Shown one piece after another: positions 17,884 through 27,999 of a stretch of DNA of 64,000 nt. Under the pieces are notes generated by a model, which was not told the DNA's origin, made no database searches, and saw nothing but the letters and a program-made list of their open reading frames with translations. The stretch covers positions 1 through 64,000 of the forward strand of contig CADCNQ010000005.1 in assembly GCA_902802815.1 (NCBI GenBank). Reading direction: 5' to 3'. The position numbers were made by a program, and so were the translations under genes. Position 1 is the stretch's first letter. Each line of letters opens with the position of its first letter. The stretch comes from an uncultured Bacteroidales bacterium (GTDB lineage: Bacteria > Bacteroidota > Bacteroidia > Bacteroidales > Bacteroidaceae).

Positions 17884-18990
17884 TCAGAAGAGGACTTTCT
17901 GCCCCTCCACAACATTGTTGGCACCGACGGTGACAATGCGGTCGCCCACAGAGAGACCGCTCAGAACCATGCAGTCCTGGCCGTTGCCGATATCCTCCGT
18001 CTTCACCTCAACGGCGACGACAGTGCTGTCGGGCTGCACCTTATAAACCTGCTGACGGTCCTGCAGCTTCACCACAGCCACCTGCGGAACCACCATCACA
18101 GCCTCCTCGGTCATCGGAATCACCACCGTGCCCTGAATGCCGGAATAGAGATGGCCGTCGGGATTGGGGAACGTGGCCTTACAAACCAGAGAACCCGTAG
18201 TCGTGTTGACTACGCCCGTAAGGCTGGTGATGCGGCCCTTGTGGGGATATTCCGTGCCGTTCTTCATCACGAAGGAAACATCGGGCAGCTGCTCCATATA
18301 TTTCTCCTTGTCGCCCTTGGTCATACCTTCCTGCACCATTGTCTCGACAACGCTCTCCGTCACGGAGAATTCTGCGTTCATCTCGTTGTTGCCGCTCAGG
18401 ATGGTCAATTGCGTCATGGGCGAAACCTGATCGCCCGAACGCACGGGAATCTCACCGATAATGCCGGCCACAGGCGCCGTGATGGTGCAGAAGCCCAGGT
18501 TGACTTTCGCACGGTTGACGGAAGCACGGGCCTGAGCTACTGAAGCCTGAGCTCGCTTGTAGGAATTAGCGGAATTGTCGAGCATGTAACGGCTGACAAT
18601 CTTGCTCTCGAACAGATTCTTGTTTGATTCATACTCCAACTTGGCGCTGCTCTCATTGGCCAGAGCGGCCTCCAGATTGGCCTGAGCGGCCTCCAGCTCA
18701 AGCTGGGCATTGCGCGAATCGATGACAAAGAGCGTCTGGCCCTTGTTCACCCGGTCGCCCTCCATGACGCAAATCTGCATCAACTGCCCGCTCACCTGGG
18801 GCGTGACGGTCACATCGGTCTTACCAATCATCCTGGCACTGAACTTCACAGGCACCGTAATGTCCTGCTTCTCAATCGTAAGCGTCTCAAACGACGTATT
18901 AGTCTCCTTGGGCATATCAAGCCCGCAAGAACCAAGCCCCGCTGCAGCAAAGAGCATCAGAGCCCACTTGGAAAAATGCAATTTTTTCAT
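17884..18990 (-). CDS. RND efflux periplasmic adaptor lipoprotein (AcrA/MexA-like)
   Basis: 368 residues from the ATG at 18990, which gives a lipobox (LGSCG); a longer frame would add an unlikely N-terminus overlapping the promoter. The lipoyl/hairpin architecture is visible: VTPQVSGQLMQICVMEGDRVNKGQTLFVID, a coiled-coil hairpin rich in Ala/Glu (LEAAQANLEAALANESSAK), then APVAGIIGEIPVRSGDQVSP. It links the inner-membrane pump to the outer-membrane channel. First gene of the operon, with a -7 box at 19047-19054. Confidence 0.95.
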   Translation of the reverse strand: MKKLHFSKWALMLFAAAGLGSCGLDMPKETNTSFETLTIEKQDITVPVKFSARMIGKTDVTVTPQVSGQLMQICVMEGDRVNKGQTLFVIDSRNAQLELEAAQANLEAALANESSAKLEYESNKNLFESKIVSRYMLDNSANSYKRAQASVAQARASVNRAKVNLGFCTITAPVAGIIGEIPVRSGDQVSPMTQLTILSGNNEMNAEFSVTESVVETMVQEGMTKGDKEKYMEQLPDVSFVMKNGTEYPHKGRITSLTGVVNTTTGSLVCKATFPNPDGHLYSGIQGTVVIPMTEEAVMVVPQVAVVKLQDRQQVYKVQPDSTVVAVEVKTEDIGNGQDCMVLSGLSVGDRIVTVGANNVVEGQKVLF

Positions 18991-19046
18991 TATGTATGAT
19001 TTTAGTAATATAATCAATCCTAAAAAAACTGTCACCAAAAACAGCG

Positions 19047-19054
19047 CAAATTTA
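19047..19054 (-). promoter_or_regulatory. -7 box TAAATTTG for the efflux operon
   Basis: The minus strand reads TAAATTTG 56 bases before the adaptor start at 18990. No obvious repressor gene or operator lies beside it. Confidence 0.6.
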
Positions 19055-19171
19055 CGGTTTTTTTTTCGGTTGAAAAGACAATATCATAAAAAAAGAGGAG
19101 CAAATAACACAAAAAAGCAACCATAGGCAGAAAAAAGCGTACAAAGTGAAAACTGAATGAAAACTTTTCCG

Positions 19172-19179
19172 TACCTTTG
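19172..19179 (+). promoter_or_regulatory. -7 box TACCTTTG for rplS
   Basis: TACCTTTG fits TAnnTTTG and lies 93 bases upstream of the rplS start, leaving a leader long enough for autoregulation. In-frame upstream starts begin inside this box and are rejected. Confidence 0.7.
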
Positions 19180-19272
19180 CATCCGCTTTCGTGTAGGTCG
19201 CTGGCGAAAAAAGAGTGGTTCGTTATGCCTGCATCGATCGACACACAACCTTTTAAAGTCAGTCAAAACAAC

Positions 19273-19641
19273 ATGGCAGATTTCATTAAGATTGCTGAAG
19301 AAGCATTTGCTACAGGCAAGCAGCACCCCGCCTTCAAGGCAGGTGACACAATCACTGTGGCTTACAAAATTGTCGAGGGTAACAAGGAGCGTATTCAGCT
19401 CTACCGTGGCGTAGTCATCAAAATCAGCGGCCACGGAGACAAGCGTCGCTTCACCGTGCGCAAGATGTCCGGCACCGTTGGTGTAGAGCGTATCTTCCCC
19501 ATTGATTCGCCCAACATCGACAGCATCCAAATCAACAAGGTAGGTAAGGTGCGTCGCGCCAAGCTGTACTACCTGCGCAACCTCACTGGTAAGAAGGCAC
19601 GTATCGCTGAAAAGCGCATGAACGCAAAAGAAGAGGAGTAA
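19273..19641 (+). CDS. rplS: 50S ribosomal protein L19
   Basis: 122 residues from the ATG at 19273 ([12 protein letters not shown]), matching the usual L19 start in this phylum. The L19 core is clear: [44 protein letters not shown] and [23 protein letters not shown]. It sits at the 30S-50S interface in the ribosome. It is a single-gene unit with its own promoter and terminator, not in the rpsP-trmD cluster found in many bacteria. Confidence 0.98.
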   Translation: MADFIKIAEEAFATGKQHPAFKAGDTITVAYKIVEGNKERIQLYRGVVIKISGHGDKRRFTVRKMSGTVGVERIFPIDSPNIDSIQINKVGKVRRAKLYYLRNLTGKKARIAEKRMNAKEEE

Positions 19642-19674
19642 GAACTACTTCCTTTACCTTCTAAAAGAAAAACG

Positions 19675-19706
19675 GCATCAGTCACCAAAGACTGATGTCT
19701 TTTTTT
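19675..19706 (+). terminator. Terminator of rplS
   Basis: The 8-bp stem CATCAGTC/GACTGATG (19676-19683 with 19690-19697) is followed by TCTTTTTTT. The minus strand has CCGTTTTTC after the hairpin, so it may also end the lolD operon. Confidence 0.88.
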
Positions 19707-20355
19707 ATACTATTCTGCCGTCGGAAAGCCGGATGACATGATCTGCCTGACGCGAGAGCATCTCATCGTGAGTGACAATGACAAAGGTCTGGTGCAGTTC
19801 GTCCCTGAGACGGGCAAACAAGCGGTGTAGCTCCTCCTTGTTGTGAGTGTCGAGGCTGCCTGACGGTTCGTCGGCAAGCACCACAGTGGGACGGTTGACA
19901 AGAGCACGGGCCACCGCTACACGCTGCTTCTCACCACCGGAGAGTTCGTTGGGACGATGAGACATACGCTCCGAAAGACCCATAAGTTCGAGCAGCTCCC
20001 CCGCCCTCTTCTCCGATGCCTTACGGTCGGCACCGCTCACAAGAGAGGGAATCATCACATTCTCAAGAGCAGAGAATTCAGGCAGCAACTGATGAAACTG
20101 GAACACGAAACCAATCTTCGTGTTGCGCAGATGTGCCAGACGCCTCTCGGAAAAACTGTTCACACGCTCTCCGTCGATAAACACATCGCCTTCCGAGGGA
20201 GCATCCAACGTGCCCATAATCTGAAGCAACGTCGTCTTACCGGCACCGCTGCTACCGACGATGCTGACCAGTTCCGCCTCCCCCACAGTGAGGTCAATAC
20301 CTTTCAGCACCTCCAGCGTGCCGAAACGCTTGTGGATATTCCTTAATTCAATCAT
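19705..20355 (-). CDS. lolD: ABC transporter ATPase, LolD-like
   Basis: 216 residues. Walker [10 protein letters not shown] (34-42), signature [15 protein letters not shown], Walker [13 protein letters not shown] and the H-loop IVTHD are intact. Length and sequence ([43 protein letters not shown]) fit the LolD/MacB/FtsE group that drives mechanotransmission rather than import, here most likely lipoprotein release to the outer membrane. The permease partner is not in the window. The start overlaps the antiporter stop by 8 bases, so the two are translationally coupled; last gene of the glyS operon. Confidence 0.88.
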   Translation of the reverse strand: MIELRNIHKRFGTLEVLKGIDLTVGEAELVSIVGSSGAGKTTLLQIMGTLDAPSEGDVFIDGERVNSFSERRLAHLRNTKIGFVFQFHQLLPEFSALENVMIPSLVSGADRKASEKRAGELLELMGLSERMSHRPNELSGGEKQRVAVARALVNRPTVVLADEPSGSLDTHNKEELHRLFARLRDELHQTFVIVTHDEMLSRQADHVIRLSDGRIV

Positions 20356-22318
20356 GGCCCTGATCCGGATATATTAGCATAATATTGGTGTGAGAGAAGT
20401 AGCGGTGTATCTGCAGGGGCAAACCTCCCATGGCACCCCTGTGGGACATATAACCCTGACGGGACAGGATGAAGACTATCATATCGTCCTCTCCCACCTC
20501 CTGCTGCAGGGACATAATACGCGTCCAGAGCTCCATCTCAGCATACTCTGCCCTCAACGAGACATGATGTTGGCGAAGGAAATCTCGCATACGGGGAATA
20601 GTGTCCTTGTGGGCATGGAACGAGAGATTGGCACCGATATTCTCCGCTATGCGACAAACGTGTTCCAGCCATTTATAGAAACCTATCTCGTACTCCGCCT
20701 TCTGAGGCACAGCCACAACAATACGTCTAAGCGTGTTAGGCGGCACGATACCCTCGTAGGCAATAACCTCCAGAAGCGTGGATTCGGAAAGCGTCCTTGC
20801 GCTGGGATACTGCTGCCCTACACCGTTGTATGCTACAAGCACCTCGCCGCATTCGCACTCCTTCATGGTGTGCATCACACCCGAGACGATGTTGTTGCTC
20901 ACCCTCGACATCACCTGCATGGCGACATCTGCCGCCGCCGTGATGCGCTGCGCATGCTCCAGAAGACCCTGACGCTCGCGCTTGCGGGAATCCATATCCT
21001 CATCGTCGAACGTGACAGTGAGACCCACCATAGGAGTCTTGATTCTGTGATTTGAAAGCATCATCGCCATCTGCGTGATATCATCCACCGTCTTACGGGT
21101 GTCGTAGAGCACCAGACAACGTCCGTGGAACGCACCGCGATTCTCCTCCGTATTGGCCTCCTTGATAGTGAGACGTCTTGCACCCCACTCAGTCGCCACG
21201 GAGGCAACGATACACGATACGAGGATGAGCATCACCGTGGCATCCAGAATTTCATCGCTCATCAGCCCTACCTCGGGTGCCGCAGCAATCATCACAATAG
21301 CCAAAGCACCAGCAGAGTGTGCGCTGGAGAGTCCGAAAGCCAGAACGCGCGTTGCACCGCTGCTTCTGGTGATTGCCTGCATAACGGCTGCGGCAAGCCA
21401 CTTGGACAAGAGTCCGATGACAATCATCACCGCCGCCACAAGCAGTATATCCCTCGAAGCCATGAACGCACGCATATCGATGAGCATGCCCACACCGATG
21501 AGAAAATAAGGCACGAAGAGCGCATTGGAGAAGAACTCGATGCGATTCATCAGAGGAGACGTGCGGGGGATAAGCCTGTTCACCAGCAAACCGCAGAGGA
21601 AGGCACCGAGCAGGGGCGCAATACCTGCCACGCGGGCCAGAGCCGCCGACAGGAAGAGAAGCAGAAGGATGAATATAAACTGCGTGACACTGTCGTCATA
21701 ACGTCTCAGGAACCAGCGTCCGATCCGCGGGATGAAGAGTATCATAAGGGCCATATACACCACTACACTCAACGATGTCCACACCAAATGCAGCGGAGAG
21801 GATGCCCCCTTGACATTCACCACGAAGGCGAGTATCAGGAGCGAGAGGAAAGTGGTGAATGCCGTTGCCAACACAGACACCGTCACCTTGGGATGGTGAG
21901 AGAAACCGTAGCGCTGCACAACAGGATATGTCACAAGAGTGTGCGACGAAAAGATGCATGCCAGGAGCATTGATGTCATCATGCCGAAACCCAGCAGCCA
22001 ATGAGCCGCCGCAAGACCCATGAAGAAAGGGATGGAGAACGTCAGAAGTCCGAAGATGAGCCCGAGACGGCCATAGCGTTTCATGCTGCCCATGTCCATG
22101 CCGAGACCCGCCATGAACATGATGAGATAGATGCCCACCTGCCCGAATATCTCGAAACTGCGGTCGCGCTCCACAAGTCCCAAACCGTGCTCTCCCATTA
22201 TGACACCTGCCACAATGAGACCGATGATGCTGGGGATGCACAAGCGGCGCAACACAATGGGTGCCAGCAGAATCACCGCCAGCACCACGAAGAATATCCA
22301 AGTCGGGTCCTTTATCAA
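20348..22318 (-). CDS. Cation:proton antiporter, CPA2 family
   Basis: 656 residues. Residues 1-400 contain 12 or more membrane helices with CPA2 features ([68 protein letters not shown]). The C-terminal 240 residues are soluble and resemble a tandem universal-stress-protein-like regulatory part rather than a TrkA-N domain. It exchanges Na+ or K+ for H+ across the inner membrane for pH and ion balance. It lies between asd and lolD in one operon (27 bp after asd). Confidence 0.9.
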   Translation of the reverse strand: MIKDPTWIFFVVLAVILLAPIVLRRLCIPSIIGLIVAGVIMGEHGLGLVERDRSFEIFGQVGIYLIMFMAGLGMDMGSMKRYGRLGLIFGLLTFSIPFFMGLAAAHWLLGFGMMTSMLLACIFSSHTLVTYPVVQRYGFSHHPKVTVSVLATAFTTFLSLLILAFVVNVKGASSPLHLVWTSLSVVVYMALMILFIPRIGRWFLRRYDDSVTQFIFILLLLFLSAALARVAGIAPLLGAFLCGLLVNRLIPRTSPLMNRIEFFSNALFVPYFLIGVGMLIDMRAFMASRDILLVAAVMIVIGLLSKWLAAAVMQAITRSSGATRVLAFGLSSAHSAGALAIVMIAAAPEVGLMSDEILDATVMLILVSCIVASVATEWGARRLTIKEANTEENRGAFHGRCLVLYDTRKTVDDITQMAMMLSNHRIKTPMVGLTVTFDDEDMDSRKRERQGLLEHAQRITAAADVAMQVMSRVSNNIVSGVMHTMKECECGEVLVAYNGVGQQYPSARTLSESTLLEVIAYEGIVPPNTLRRIVVAVPQKAEYEIGFYKWLEHVCRIAENIGANLSFHAHKDTIPRMRDFLRQHHVSLRAEYAEMELWTRIMSLQQEVGEDDMIVFILSRQGYMSHRGAMGGLPLQIHRYFSHTNIMLIYPDQGHD

Positions 22319-22345
22319 CGACTCCTTTACTTTAATAAGATGTTA

Positions 22346-23359
22346 CTATGCGAAACGCTTGTCGTTCTTCAGCAGCCACTCGGCTATCTGAACGGCATTC
22401 AGCGCTGCGCCTTTCTTGATTTGGTCGCCGACAATCCAGAACGTAAGACCGTTGGGGTTGGCCAAATCCTTGCGCACGCGACCTACATACACGTCATCGC
22501 ACGACTCCAGGAAGAGAGGCATGGGATATTTCTTTGATGCGGGATCGTCCATTAGCTGAAGTCCCTCACCGTTCTTCACAGCCTCCTGGAACTCCTCCAC
22601 GCTGACAGGAGACTCTGTCTCTGCCCAGATAGCCTCACTGTGACAACGCAGAGAAGGCACTCTGACACACATGGCGGAACAGTCAGCGTCCGTGTGCATG
22701 ATTTTCTTCGTCTCGTTGAACATCTTCATCTCCTCCTTCGTGTAACCGTTGTCGGTGAACACATCGATCTGAGGAATCACATTGAAGGCCAGTTGATAGG
22801 CGAACTTCTCCACAGTGGGCTTCTCGCCTGCCAGCACCTGACGATACTGCTCGTAGAGCTCAGCCATAGCTGCAGCACCGGCACCGGAAGCAGCCTGATA
22901 GGAAGCTACGTGGATGCGCTTGATATGGCTTATATTCTCCAGCACCTGAAGAGCCACCACCATCATTATAGTGGTGCAATTGGGATTGGCGATAATGCCG
23001 CGAGGACGGTCGAGAGCATCTGCTGCATTGCACTCGGGCACCACAAGGGGCACATCCTTATCCATGCGGAACGCAGACGAATTGTCAATCATCACAGCAC
23101 CGTACTTTGTAATCGTCTCGGCAAACTCCTTCGAAGTGCCGCCGCCGGCGGAAGTGAATGCTATGTCAACGTCCTTGAAGTCGTCGTTATGCTGCAAGAG
23201 TTTCACAGTGATGTCCTTGCCACGAAAGTTGTATGTGCGACCTGCGCTGCGCTCTGAACCAAAAAGCACAAGTTCGTCCATCGGGAAATTTCTCTCTGCC
23301 AGCACACGCAGGAATTCCTGTCCCACAGCACCGCTGGCACCTACAATTGCTACTTTCAT
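22346..23359 (-). CDS. asd: Aspartate-semialdehyde dehydrogenase
   Basis: 337 residues. NADP-binding GASGAVG (7-13) and active-site Cys128 in NPNCTT are present; the C-terminal [15 protein letters not shown] block is typical. It reduces aspartyl phosphate to aspartate semialdehyde, the branch point to lysine/diaminopimelate, threonine and methionine, hence needed for the cell wall. It starts 43 bp after the FKBP-type gene in the glyS operon. Full length for the family. Confidence 0.98.
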   Translation of the reverse strand: MKVAIVGASGAVGQEFLRVLAERNFPMDELVLFGSERSAGRTYNFRGKDITVKLLQHNDDFKDVDIAFTSAGGGTSKEFAETITKYGAVMIDNSSAFRMDKDVPLVVPECNAADALDRPRGIIANPNCTTIMMVVALQVLENISHIKRIHVASYQAASGAGAAAMAELYEQYRQVLAGEKPTVEKFAYQLAFNVIPQIDVFTDNGYTKEEMKMFNETKKIMHTDADCSAMCVRVPSLRCHSEAIWAETESPVSVEEFQEAVKNGEGLQLMDDPASKKYPMPLFLESCDDVYVGRVRKDLANPNGLTFWIVGDQIKKGAALNAVQIAEWLLKNDKRFA

Positions 23360-23402
23360 ATCTGTAATTCTTTGTTATCCGTTATATTATTAATTCCCGG
23401 AG

Positions 23403-24032
23403 CTACATATCGCCCGGGATGCCCGTCCTTCTCCAGGAATGCATCCAGATGAAGAACTGCAGCGTGGAGTATGCCGGAATGTATAGATTCTCCTGCGCAC
23501 CGTATCCCATACCGCTGGGTATGTATACCATCCACATTTCTCCTGATTTCATATACTGCAGCGCTGTGGAAAAGCCCTCTGCGAAGGCATTCACCGAGTT
23601 CTCCACAGTACCCGCTGTCTCGGTATCGAAGTCACCGAAGAAGGTCTGCGACATCACAGTCTTGATTTTCGTCAGCTGATTGTCGCTCCCCACATAATCA
23701 AGTCGCTCCATGAGCCAGCCTCTATAGGCGATGCATACGGTGTCCGTATAAGTGGGACTCTCACAACCTACAGTCTTCGTACTGCCGAGCCTTTTCATGA
23801 CAACGCAATTCGTGTCATTCACCGCCATGGCAGTCTTAAGGAGCGTGCGGCGAATGCGCCAGGGACTCTCATCGCCTTTGGCAGCAATATCCTGACGTGC
23901 AGAATCCAACACCTGCATGAACCACACATCATTACGCTCCTTCCAGTTGTAGTAAGCATTGTAACCACCTTCCGTATCCGAACAGGACACAACCAGCAGA
24001 GCAACAACGATTATCGTTAATAGATTTTTCAT
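23403..24032 (-). CDS. FKBP-type peptidyl-prolyl isomerase lipoprotein
   Basis: 209 residues from the ATG at 24032, which overlaps the glyS stop as TGATG (a TTG one codon earlier is less likely). Lipobox LVVSC gives an exported lipoprotein. The C-terminal half is an FKBP domain: VCIAYRGWLMERLDYVG, FAEGFSTALQYMKSGEMWMVYIPSGMGYGAQ and IPAYSTLQFFIWMHS. It should help fold envelope proteins by proline isomerisation. Some FKBP active-site aromatic positions differ from the classic set, so activity may be weak; that is a judgement by eye. Confidence 0.88.
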   Translation of the reverse strand: MKNLLTIIVVALLVVSCSDTEGGYNAYYNWKERNDVWFMQVLDSARQDIAAKGDESPWRIRRTLLKTAMAVNDTNCVVMKRLGSTKTVGCESPTYTDTVCIAYRGWLMERLDYVGSDNQLTKIKTVMSQTFFGDFDTETAGTVENSVNAFAEGFSTALQYMKSGEMWMVYIPSGMGYGAQENLYIPAYSTLQFFIWMHSWRRTGIPGDM

Positions 24033-25585
24033 CAAAGCAGCTTCTTCAATAGCGATGTGATGCTCACCTTGTCCTCAATAATACCACGCAAATCCGCAAT
24101 CTTCACACGCTTCTGCTCCATAGTGTCACGGTCGCGCAGGGTTACGGTGTCGTCCACCAGAGTCTGCTGGTCCACAGTGACACAGTAGGGACAACCGATA
24201 GCATCCATGCGGCGATAACGCTTGCCAATCTGGTCCTTCTCCTCGTATTTGCAGTTGAAATGGAAGCGCAGGTCCTTGATGATTTCCTGAGCCTTCTCAG
24301 GCATACCGTCCTTCTTGGTGAGAGGGAATACAGCCAGCTTCACAGGAGCAAGAGCTGCAGGCAAATGCAGCACCGTGCGAACCTCACCGTTCTCCAGCTT
24401 CTGCTCCTCATAACTGTGACACATGATAGAAAGGAACATGCGATCCACACCAATAGATGTCTCAATCACATACGGAGTGTAACTCTCGTTGGTCTCGGGA
24501 TCGAAATACTCTATCTTCTTGCCGCTGTACTTGGCATGGCTGGAGAGGTCGAAATTGGTGCGGGAATGAATACCCTCCACCTCCTTGAAACCGAAAGGCA
24601 TCTTAAACTCGATGTCTGTGGCGGCGTTGGCATAGTGAGCCAGTTTGTCGTGGTCGTGGAAACGGTAGTTCTCTGCGCCGAATCCAAGATTCTGATGCCA
24701 TTTCATTCTCGTCTGCTTCCAGTCGGCGAACCACTGGAGCTCTGTACCGGGCTTCACGAAGAACTGCATCTCCATCTGCTCGAACTCTCTCATACGGAAG
24801 ATGAACTGACGTGCCACAATCTCGTTGCGGAAAGCCTTACCTATCTGTGCGATACCGAACGGAAGTTTCATACGTCCCGTCTTCTGCACGTTGAGGTAGT
24901 TGACGAAAATTCCCTGTGCTGTCTCCGGGCGCAGGTAGATGGTGGAAGCGCCTTCTGCAGCAGCACCGACTTCTGTCTTGAACATCAGATTAAACTGACG
25001 CACATCGGTCCAGTTTCTCGTGCCGGAGATAGGACATACTATCTCTTCGTCGAGGATAATCTGCTTCATACCCTCCAAGTCGATTCCGCCAGGAGCATTC
25101 ATCACCTTCTGGTAGCGCTCATGCAAGGCATCGCGCTTCTCCTGAGCCTCACGCACACGCTCGGAAGTTTCCCTGTATTTAGCCTCATCGAAACTGTCGC
25201 CGAAACGCTTGCGGGCCTTCTCAACCTCCTTCTCTATCTTGTCATCGTACTTTGCTATCTGCTCTTCTATGAGAACATCGGCACGATAACGCTTCTTGGA
25301 GTCGCGATTGTCGATAAGAGGGTCATTGAAAGCATCCACGTGACCGGAAGCCTTCCATGTGGTGGGATGCATGAAAATAGCAGCATCAATACCCACGATA
25401 TTCTCGTGGAGCAGCACCATAGACTGCCACCAATACTGCTTGATATTGTTCTTCAACTCCACACCGTTCTGACCATAGTCATATACGGCTCCAAGTCCGT
25501 CATAGATGTCACTTGAAGGGAACACAAAACCATACTCTTTACAGTGTGAAACTATCTTCTTAAAAACGTCTTCTTGCTGTGCCAT
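24032..25585 (-). CDS. glyS: Glycyl-tRNA synthetase (alpha2 type)
   Basis: 517 residues. Class II core motifs: motif 2 FRNEIVARQFIFRMREFEQMEMQFFV and motif 3 region ETSIGVDRMFLSIM; N-terminal GFVFPSSDIYDGLGAVYDYGQNGVELK is the GlyRS hallmark. The C-terminal anticodon-binding domain begins near LPAALAPVKLAVFPL. It charges tRNA-Gly. First gene of a five-gene operon (glyS-FKBP-asd-antiporter-lolD) with a promoter at 25614-25621. Confidence 0.98.
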   Translation of the reverse strand: MAQQEDVFKKIVSHCKEYGFVFPSSDIYDGLGAVYDYGQNGVELKNNIKQYWWQSMVLLHENIVGIDAAIFMHPTTWKASGHVDAFNDPLIDNRDSKKRYRADVLIEEQIAKYDDKIEKEVEKARKRFGDSFDEAKYRETSERVREAQEKRDALHERYQKVMNAPGGIDLEGMKQIILDEEIVCPISGTRNWTDVRQFNLMFKTEVGAAAEGASTIYLRPETAQGIFVNYLNVQKTGRMKLPFGIAQIGKAFRNEIVARQFIFRMREFEQMEMQFFVKPGTELQWFADWKQTRMKWHQNLGFGAENYRFHDHDKLAHYANAATDIEFKMPFGFKEVEGIHSRTNFDLSSHAKYSGKKIEYFDPETNESYTPYVIETSIGVDRMFLSIMCHSYEEQKLENGEVRTVLHLPAALAPVKLAVFPLTKKDGMPEKAQEIIKDLRFHFNCKYEEKDQIGKRYRRMDAIGCPYCVTVDQQTLVDDTVTLRDRDTMEQKRVKIADLRGIIEDKVSITSLLKKLL

Positions 25586-25613
25586 TTTATCTTAGTTATT
25601 TATTTTTCGGGCG

Positions 25614-25621
25614 CAAAAATA
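25614..25621 (-). promoter_or_regulatory. -7 box TATTTTTG for the glyS operon
   Basis: The minus strand reads TATTTTTG 28 bases before the glyS start. Confidence 0.6.
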
Positions 25622-25685
25622 CAAAAAAAAACTCATATAGCTAAAAAAAGCATTATGTTTCAATCCCCAAACTTCAACTTTTTTG

Positions 25686-25693
25686 TACCTTTG
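25686..25693 (+). promoter_or_regulatory. -7 box TACCTTTG for tRNA-Leu
   Basis: TACCTTTG ends 26 bases upstream of the tRNA 5' end. Confidence 0.7.
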
Positions 25694-25719
25694 TGCTCGC
25701 TTTGGCGGTTCACCCTCAC

Positions 25720-25801
25720 GCGGTTGTGGTGGAATTGGTAGACACGCCAGACTTAGGATCTGGTGCTTTCGGGCGTGAAGGTTCGAGTCCTTTCAGCCGT
25801 A
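25720..25801 (+). tRNA. tRNA-Leu (anticodon UAG)
   Basis: Acceptor stem GCGGTTG pairs with CAGCCGT (25794-25800, closing G-U), followed by the discriminator A. The anticodon stem CCAGA/TCTGG encloses loop CTTAGGA, giving anticodon TAG. A long class II variable arm (TGCTTTCGGGCGT) and T arm GAAGG-TTCGAGT-CCTTT are present. CCA is not encoded. It reads CUN leucine codons. Confidence 0.95.
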
Positions 25802-25836
25802 CAAAAAAGAAATAAAAAAAGAAACGCCATAAAGCA

Positions 25837-25874
25837 AAGCGGGAAGCCTTCATCCGACTTCCCGCTTATTTTTT
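25837..25874 (+). terminator. Terminator after tRNA-Leu
   Basis: Perfect 10-bp stem AAGCGGGAAG/CTTCCCGCTT (25837-25846 with 25858-25867) followed by ATTTTTTG on the plus strand. Confidence 0.9.
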
Positions 25875-25876
25875 GA

Positions 25877-26935
25877 TTATTTCTTCTCCCAGAATTTTTT
25901 CAGCTGCTTTAACTCTTTTGCTGTTAGATACGTCACAGCTCCGTGTTTCTGCTCACTGAAATTTGTGCGTTTCATAGGACAATTCCCATCATTGAAATAT
26001 CCTATGGGATTGTAAGTAAAAAAGTCCCTTGTCTCCACAAAACCGAAATTCATAGGACGGATGCTGTAGTTGTCAAACATGACAACATATTTGTCGGAGC
26101 CCAGACGTTTCCAACAGTTGGGAGCCTCGTGACCGCGCCGTTCACCGTCAAAATAGGTTTCATCAAAGGTGTAGGGACCGGTGAGATTGCGGGAGTAAGC
26201 ATGTTTGGGTGTCGCACCGCTCTCGTGACTCACGTAAAAGAGATGGTACGTATCACCCACGCGTATGATGTCGGAGTCAATAATATTGTATTTCTCCCCG
26301 GGAGCCTCAAGCAGCAGTTTCGGCTGACTGGTAAGGGTGTTGTAGTCGTTGTTTACGTAGACATAGTATATTTTGTTCATACCCTTACCCTCGCGCATCG
26401 TGAAATGTATCATCAGTTGTCCGGTCTCTTCGTCGAACACGGTCTCCGGAGCCCACACACAACCCACTTCCGACCATTTCATATCCTCCTGGTCAGGCAG
26501 TTTGGAGAAATCTATATTGGTGCGCTTCCAATGAATAAGGTCGAATGACTTCATCAGGACAAGTCCTCTGTTGTTGCCCCAGCCGTAGAGTTTTCCGTCG
26601 CGTTCCCACTCAGTGGTGCGTATTCCGTCACGCTTGCCGAACACATGCAAATCGGTCATCGAAAGATAGAAGCCTCCATCGGGTCCCCGGAAAATGTGAG
26701 GATCACGGATACCGTGCTGTTCTGCTATACTGTCACCTCCGATGACAGGTTTATCGTCATTGAGTGCCGTCCAAGTGTAACCGTCTTGGCTCACTGCCAT
26801 GTGCAACCCGTGATCCTGGTCCTTGTGATACACCATGAGATAACCGGCATAGTCCTTCTCGTTTACTTCGCTCTTTGCCTGTGTTACTGGAGCTGTCATC
26901 AATCCCATTAACACCAATAGGAGTGTTTTTTTCAT
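25877..26935 (-). CDS. GH43-like glycoside hydrolase, exported
   Basis: 352 residues with a signal peptide (MKKTLLLVLMGLMTAPVTQA). Five-bladed propeller signs of family 43: IRDPHIFRGPDGGFYLSMTD with a catalytic-type Asp, VWAPETVFDEETG, IIDSDIIRVGDTYHLFYVSHE and RGHEAPNCWKRLG. Members of this clan cleave arabinose, xylose or galactose from plant polysaccharides in the periplasm. It is the last gene of the parC operon, 20 bp after an S41 peptidase, an unusual place for a glycosidase because no sugar transporter (SusCD) or sensor is next to it. Substrate not assignable by eye. Confidence 0.85.
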   Translation of the reverse strand: MKKTLLLVLMGLMTAPVTQAKSEVNEKDYAGYLMVYHKDQDHGLHMAVSQDGYTWTALNDDKPVIGGDSIAEQHGIRDPHIFRGPDGGFYLSMTDLHVFGKRDGIRTTEWERDGKLYGWGNNRGLVLMKSFDLIHWKRTNIDFSKLPDQEDMKWSEVGCVWAPETVFDEETGQLMIHFTMREGKGMNKIYYVYVNNDYNTLTSQPKLLLEAPGEKYNIIDSDIIRVGDTYHLFYVSHESGATPKHAYSRNLTGPYTFDETYFDGERRGHEAPNCWKRLGSDKYVVMFDNYSIRPMNFGFVETRDFFTYNPIGYFNDGNCPMKRTNFSEQKHGAVTYLTAKELKQLKKFWEKK

Positions 26936-26955
26936 AGTCTAAACCTATATTTCGT

Positions 26956-27999
26956 TTATTTTATCAGCATCTTAGCTTTTTCTATCATAGAATCCTCTCC
27001 TTGCAGTGCTTTCTCCTCGTCAAGAGAGCATTCAATGTCAGGAGCGATACCGTGTTCCGTAACATGCCCCAACACATCATATTCGGGACACGCAGAGAAT
27101 CTCACAGACCATCCGCACGGCAATTCGCTGGAGAATGGCAGTCCTCCGCCACCGCCCGTCTTGTCACCCAAAGTAATGACATGCGGAAGGGCTTTCATAT
27201 TGCGCACAAAAGAATTGGCAGCAGAGTAACATCCTCTGTTGGTGAGAACTATGACCGGACGCAGCCAGCGCACATAGTCGGCCGGAACAATCCACTCCTC
27301 ACGGCGGGAAGAGAATTCGTCCCATCCCTTCCCCGTCTTGAAAGCGCTGTAGCCCACAAGCGTTCTTTGCTCAAGGAAATGAGATGTCAGGCATTCGCAA
27401 TAATCAAGATTGCCGCCTCCATTGCCGCGAATATCAAGGATGATACCCTTACATTTGATAAAATAGTAGAACACCTCATTGATATTCGCATCGCTGATAC
27501 CGGAAGAAAAAGAGTCGTAGACCACGTAGCCGATACTGTCCTTCACAATATCACCGTTGTCGTCAGGCCTCTCCCGCTCAAGTATCCTGTATTTCAAACC
27601 TCCTGCTATCTTATAGTCGGTGCCCAAATATTTCTCTCTGACCTCAACATCCAAATTCTTGGGATAGTCGTCGCGCCACGACCAATTACGTCCGATATCT
27701 GCCGCAGAATAAAGATTCACGTGTCCGTCCTTCAGTTCCGACAACATCTTGGTACAGTGGTCGAAGAGTTCGTAACGGTCCATAAGTTCGACTTCACTTT
27801 TTACGTAGCGCCCGCGGACCTCCTTCCAATCCACCCCCAACGTCTGCTTCTTATACGAGAGAAAACAATAGTGCTCGTCTATTATCTGCCACAGAGCCTC
27901 TACATTCCCGCTTCGCGTGTTCTCAAAGACCTCTTCACTGACACAACCGGTCAAGACAGGCAACAGACAGCACAATAATATCGCAAGCACTTTTTTCAT
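26956..27999 (-). CDS. S41 (C-terminal processing-like) peptidase lipoprotein
   Basis: 347 residues, lipobox LTGC at Cys19. The S41 core is clear: GIILDIRGNGGGNLDY, then VLTNRGCYSAANSFVRNMK with candidate nucleophile Ser259, and GDKTGGGGGLPF. No PDZ domain is obvious in the N-terminal part (EALWQIIDEHYCFLSYKKQTLGVDW is the tricorn-like cap). Predicted envelope protease. Its start overlaps the stop of the preceding gene by 4 bases (ATGA), so they are coupled. Confidence 0.9.
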   Translation of the reverse strand: MKKVLAILLCCLLPVLTGCVSEEVFENTRSGNVEALWQIIDEHYCFLSYKKQTLGVDWKEVRGRYVKSEVELMDRYELFDHCTKMLSELKDGHVNLYSAADIGRNWSWRDDYPKNLDVEVREKYLGTDYKIAGGLKYRILERERPDDNGDIVKDSIGYVVYDSFSSGISDANINEVFYYFIKCKGIILDIRGNGGGNLDYCECLTSHFLEQRTLVGYSAFKTGKGWDEFSSRREEWIVPADYVRWLRPVIVLTNRGCYSAANSFVRNMKALPHVITLGDKTGGGGGLPFSSELPCGWSVRFSACPEYDVLGHVTEHGIAPDIECSLDEEKALQGEDSMIEKAKMLIK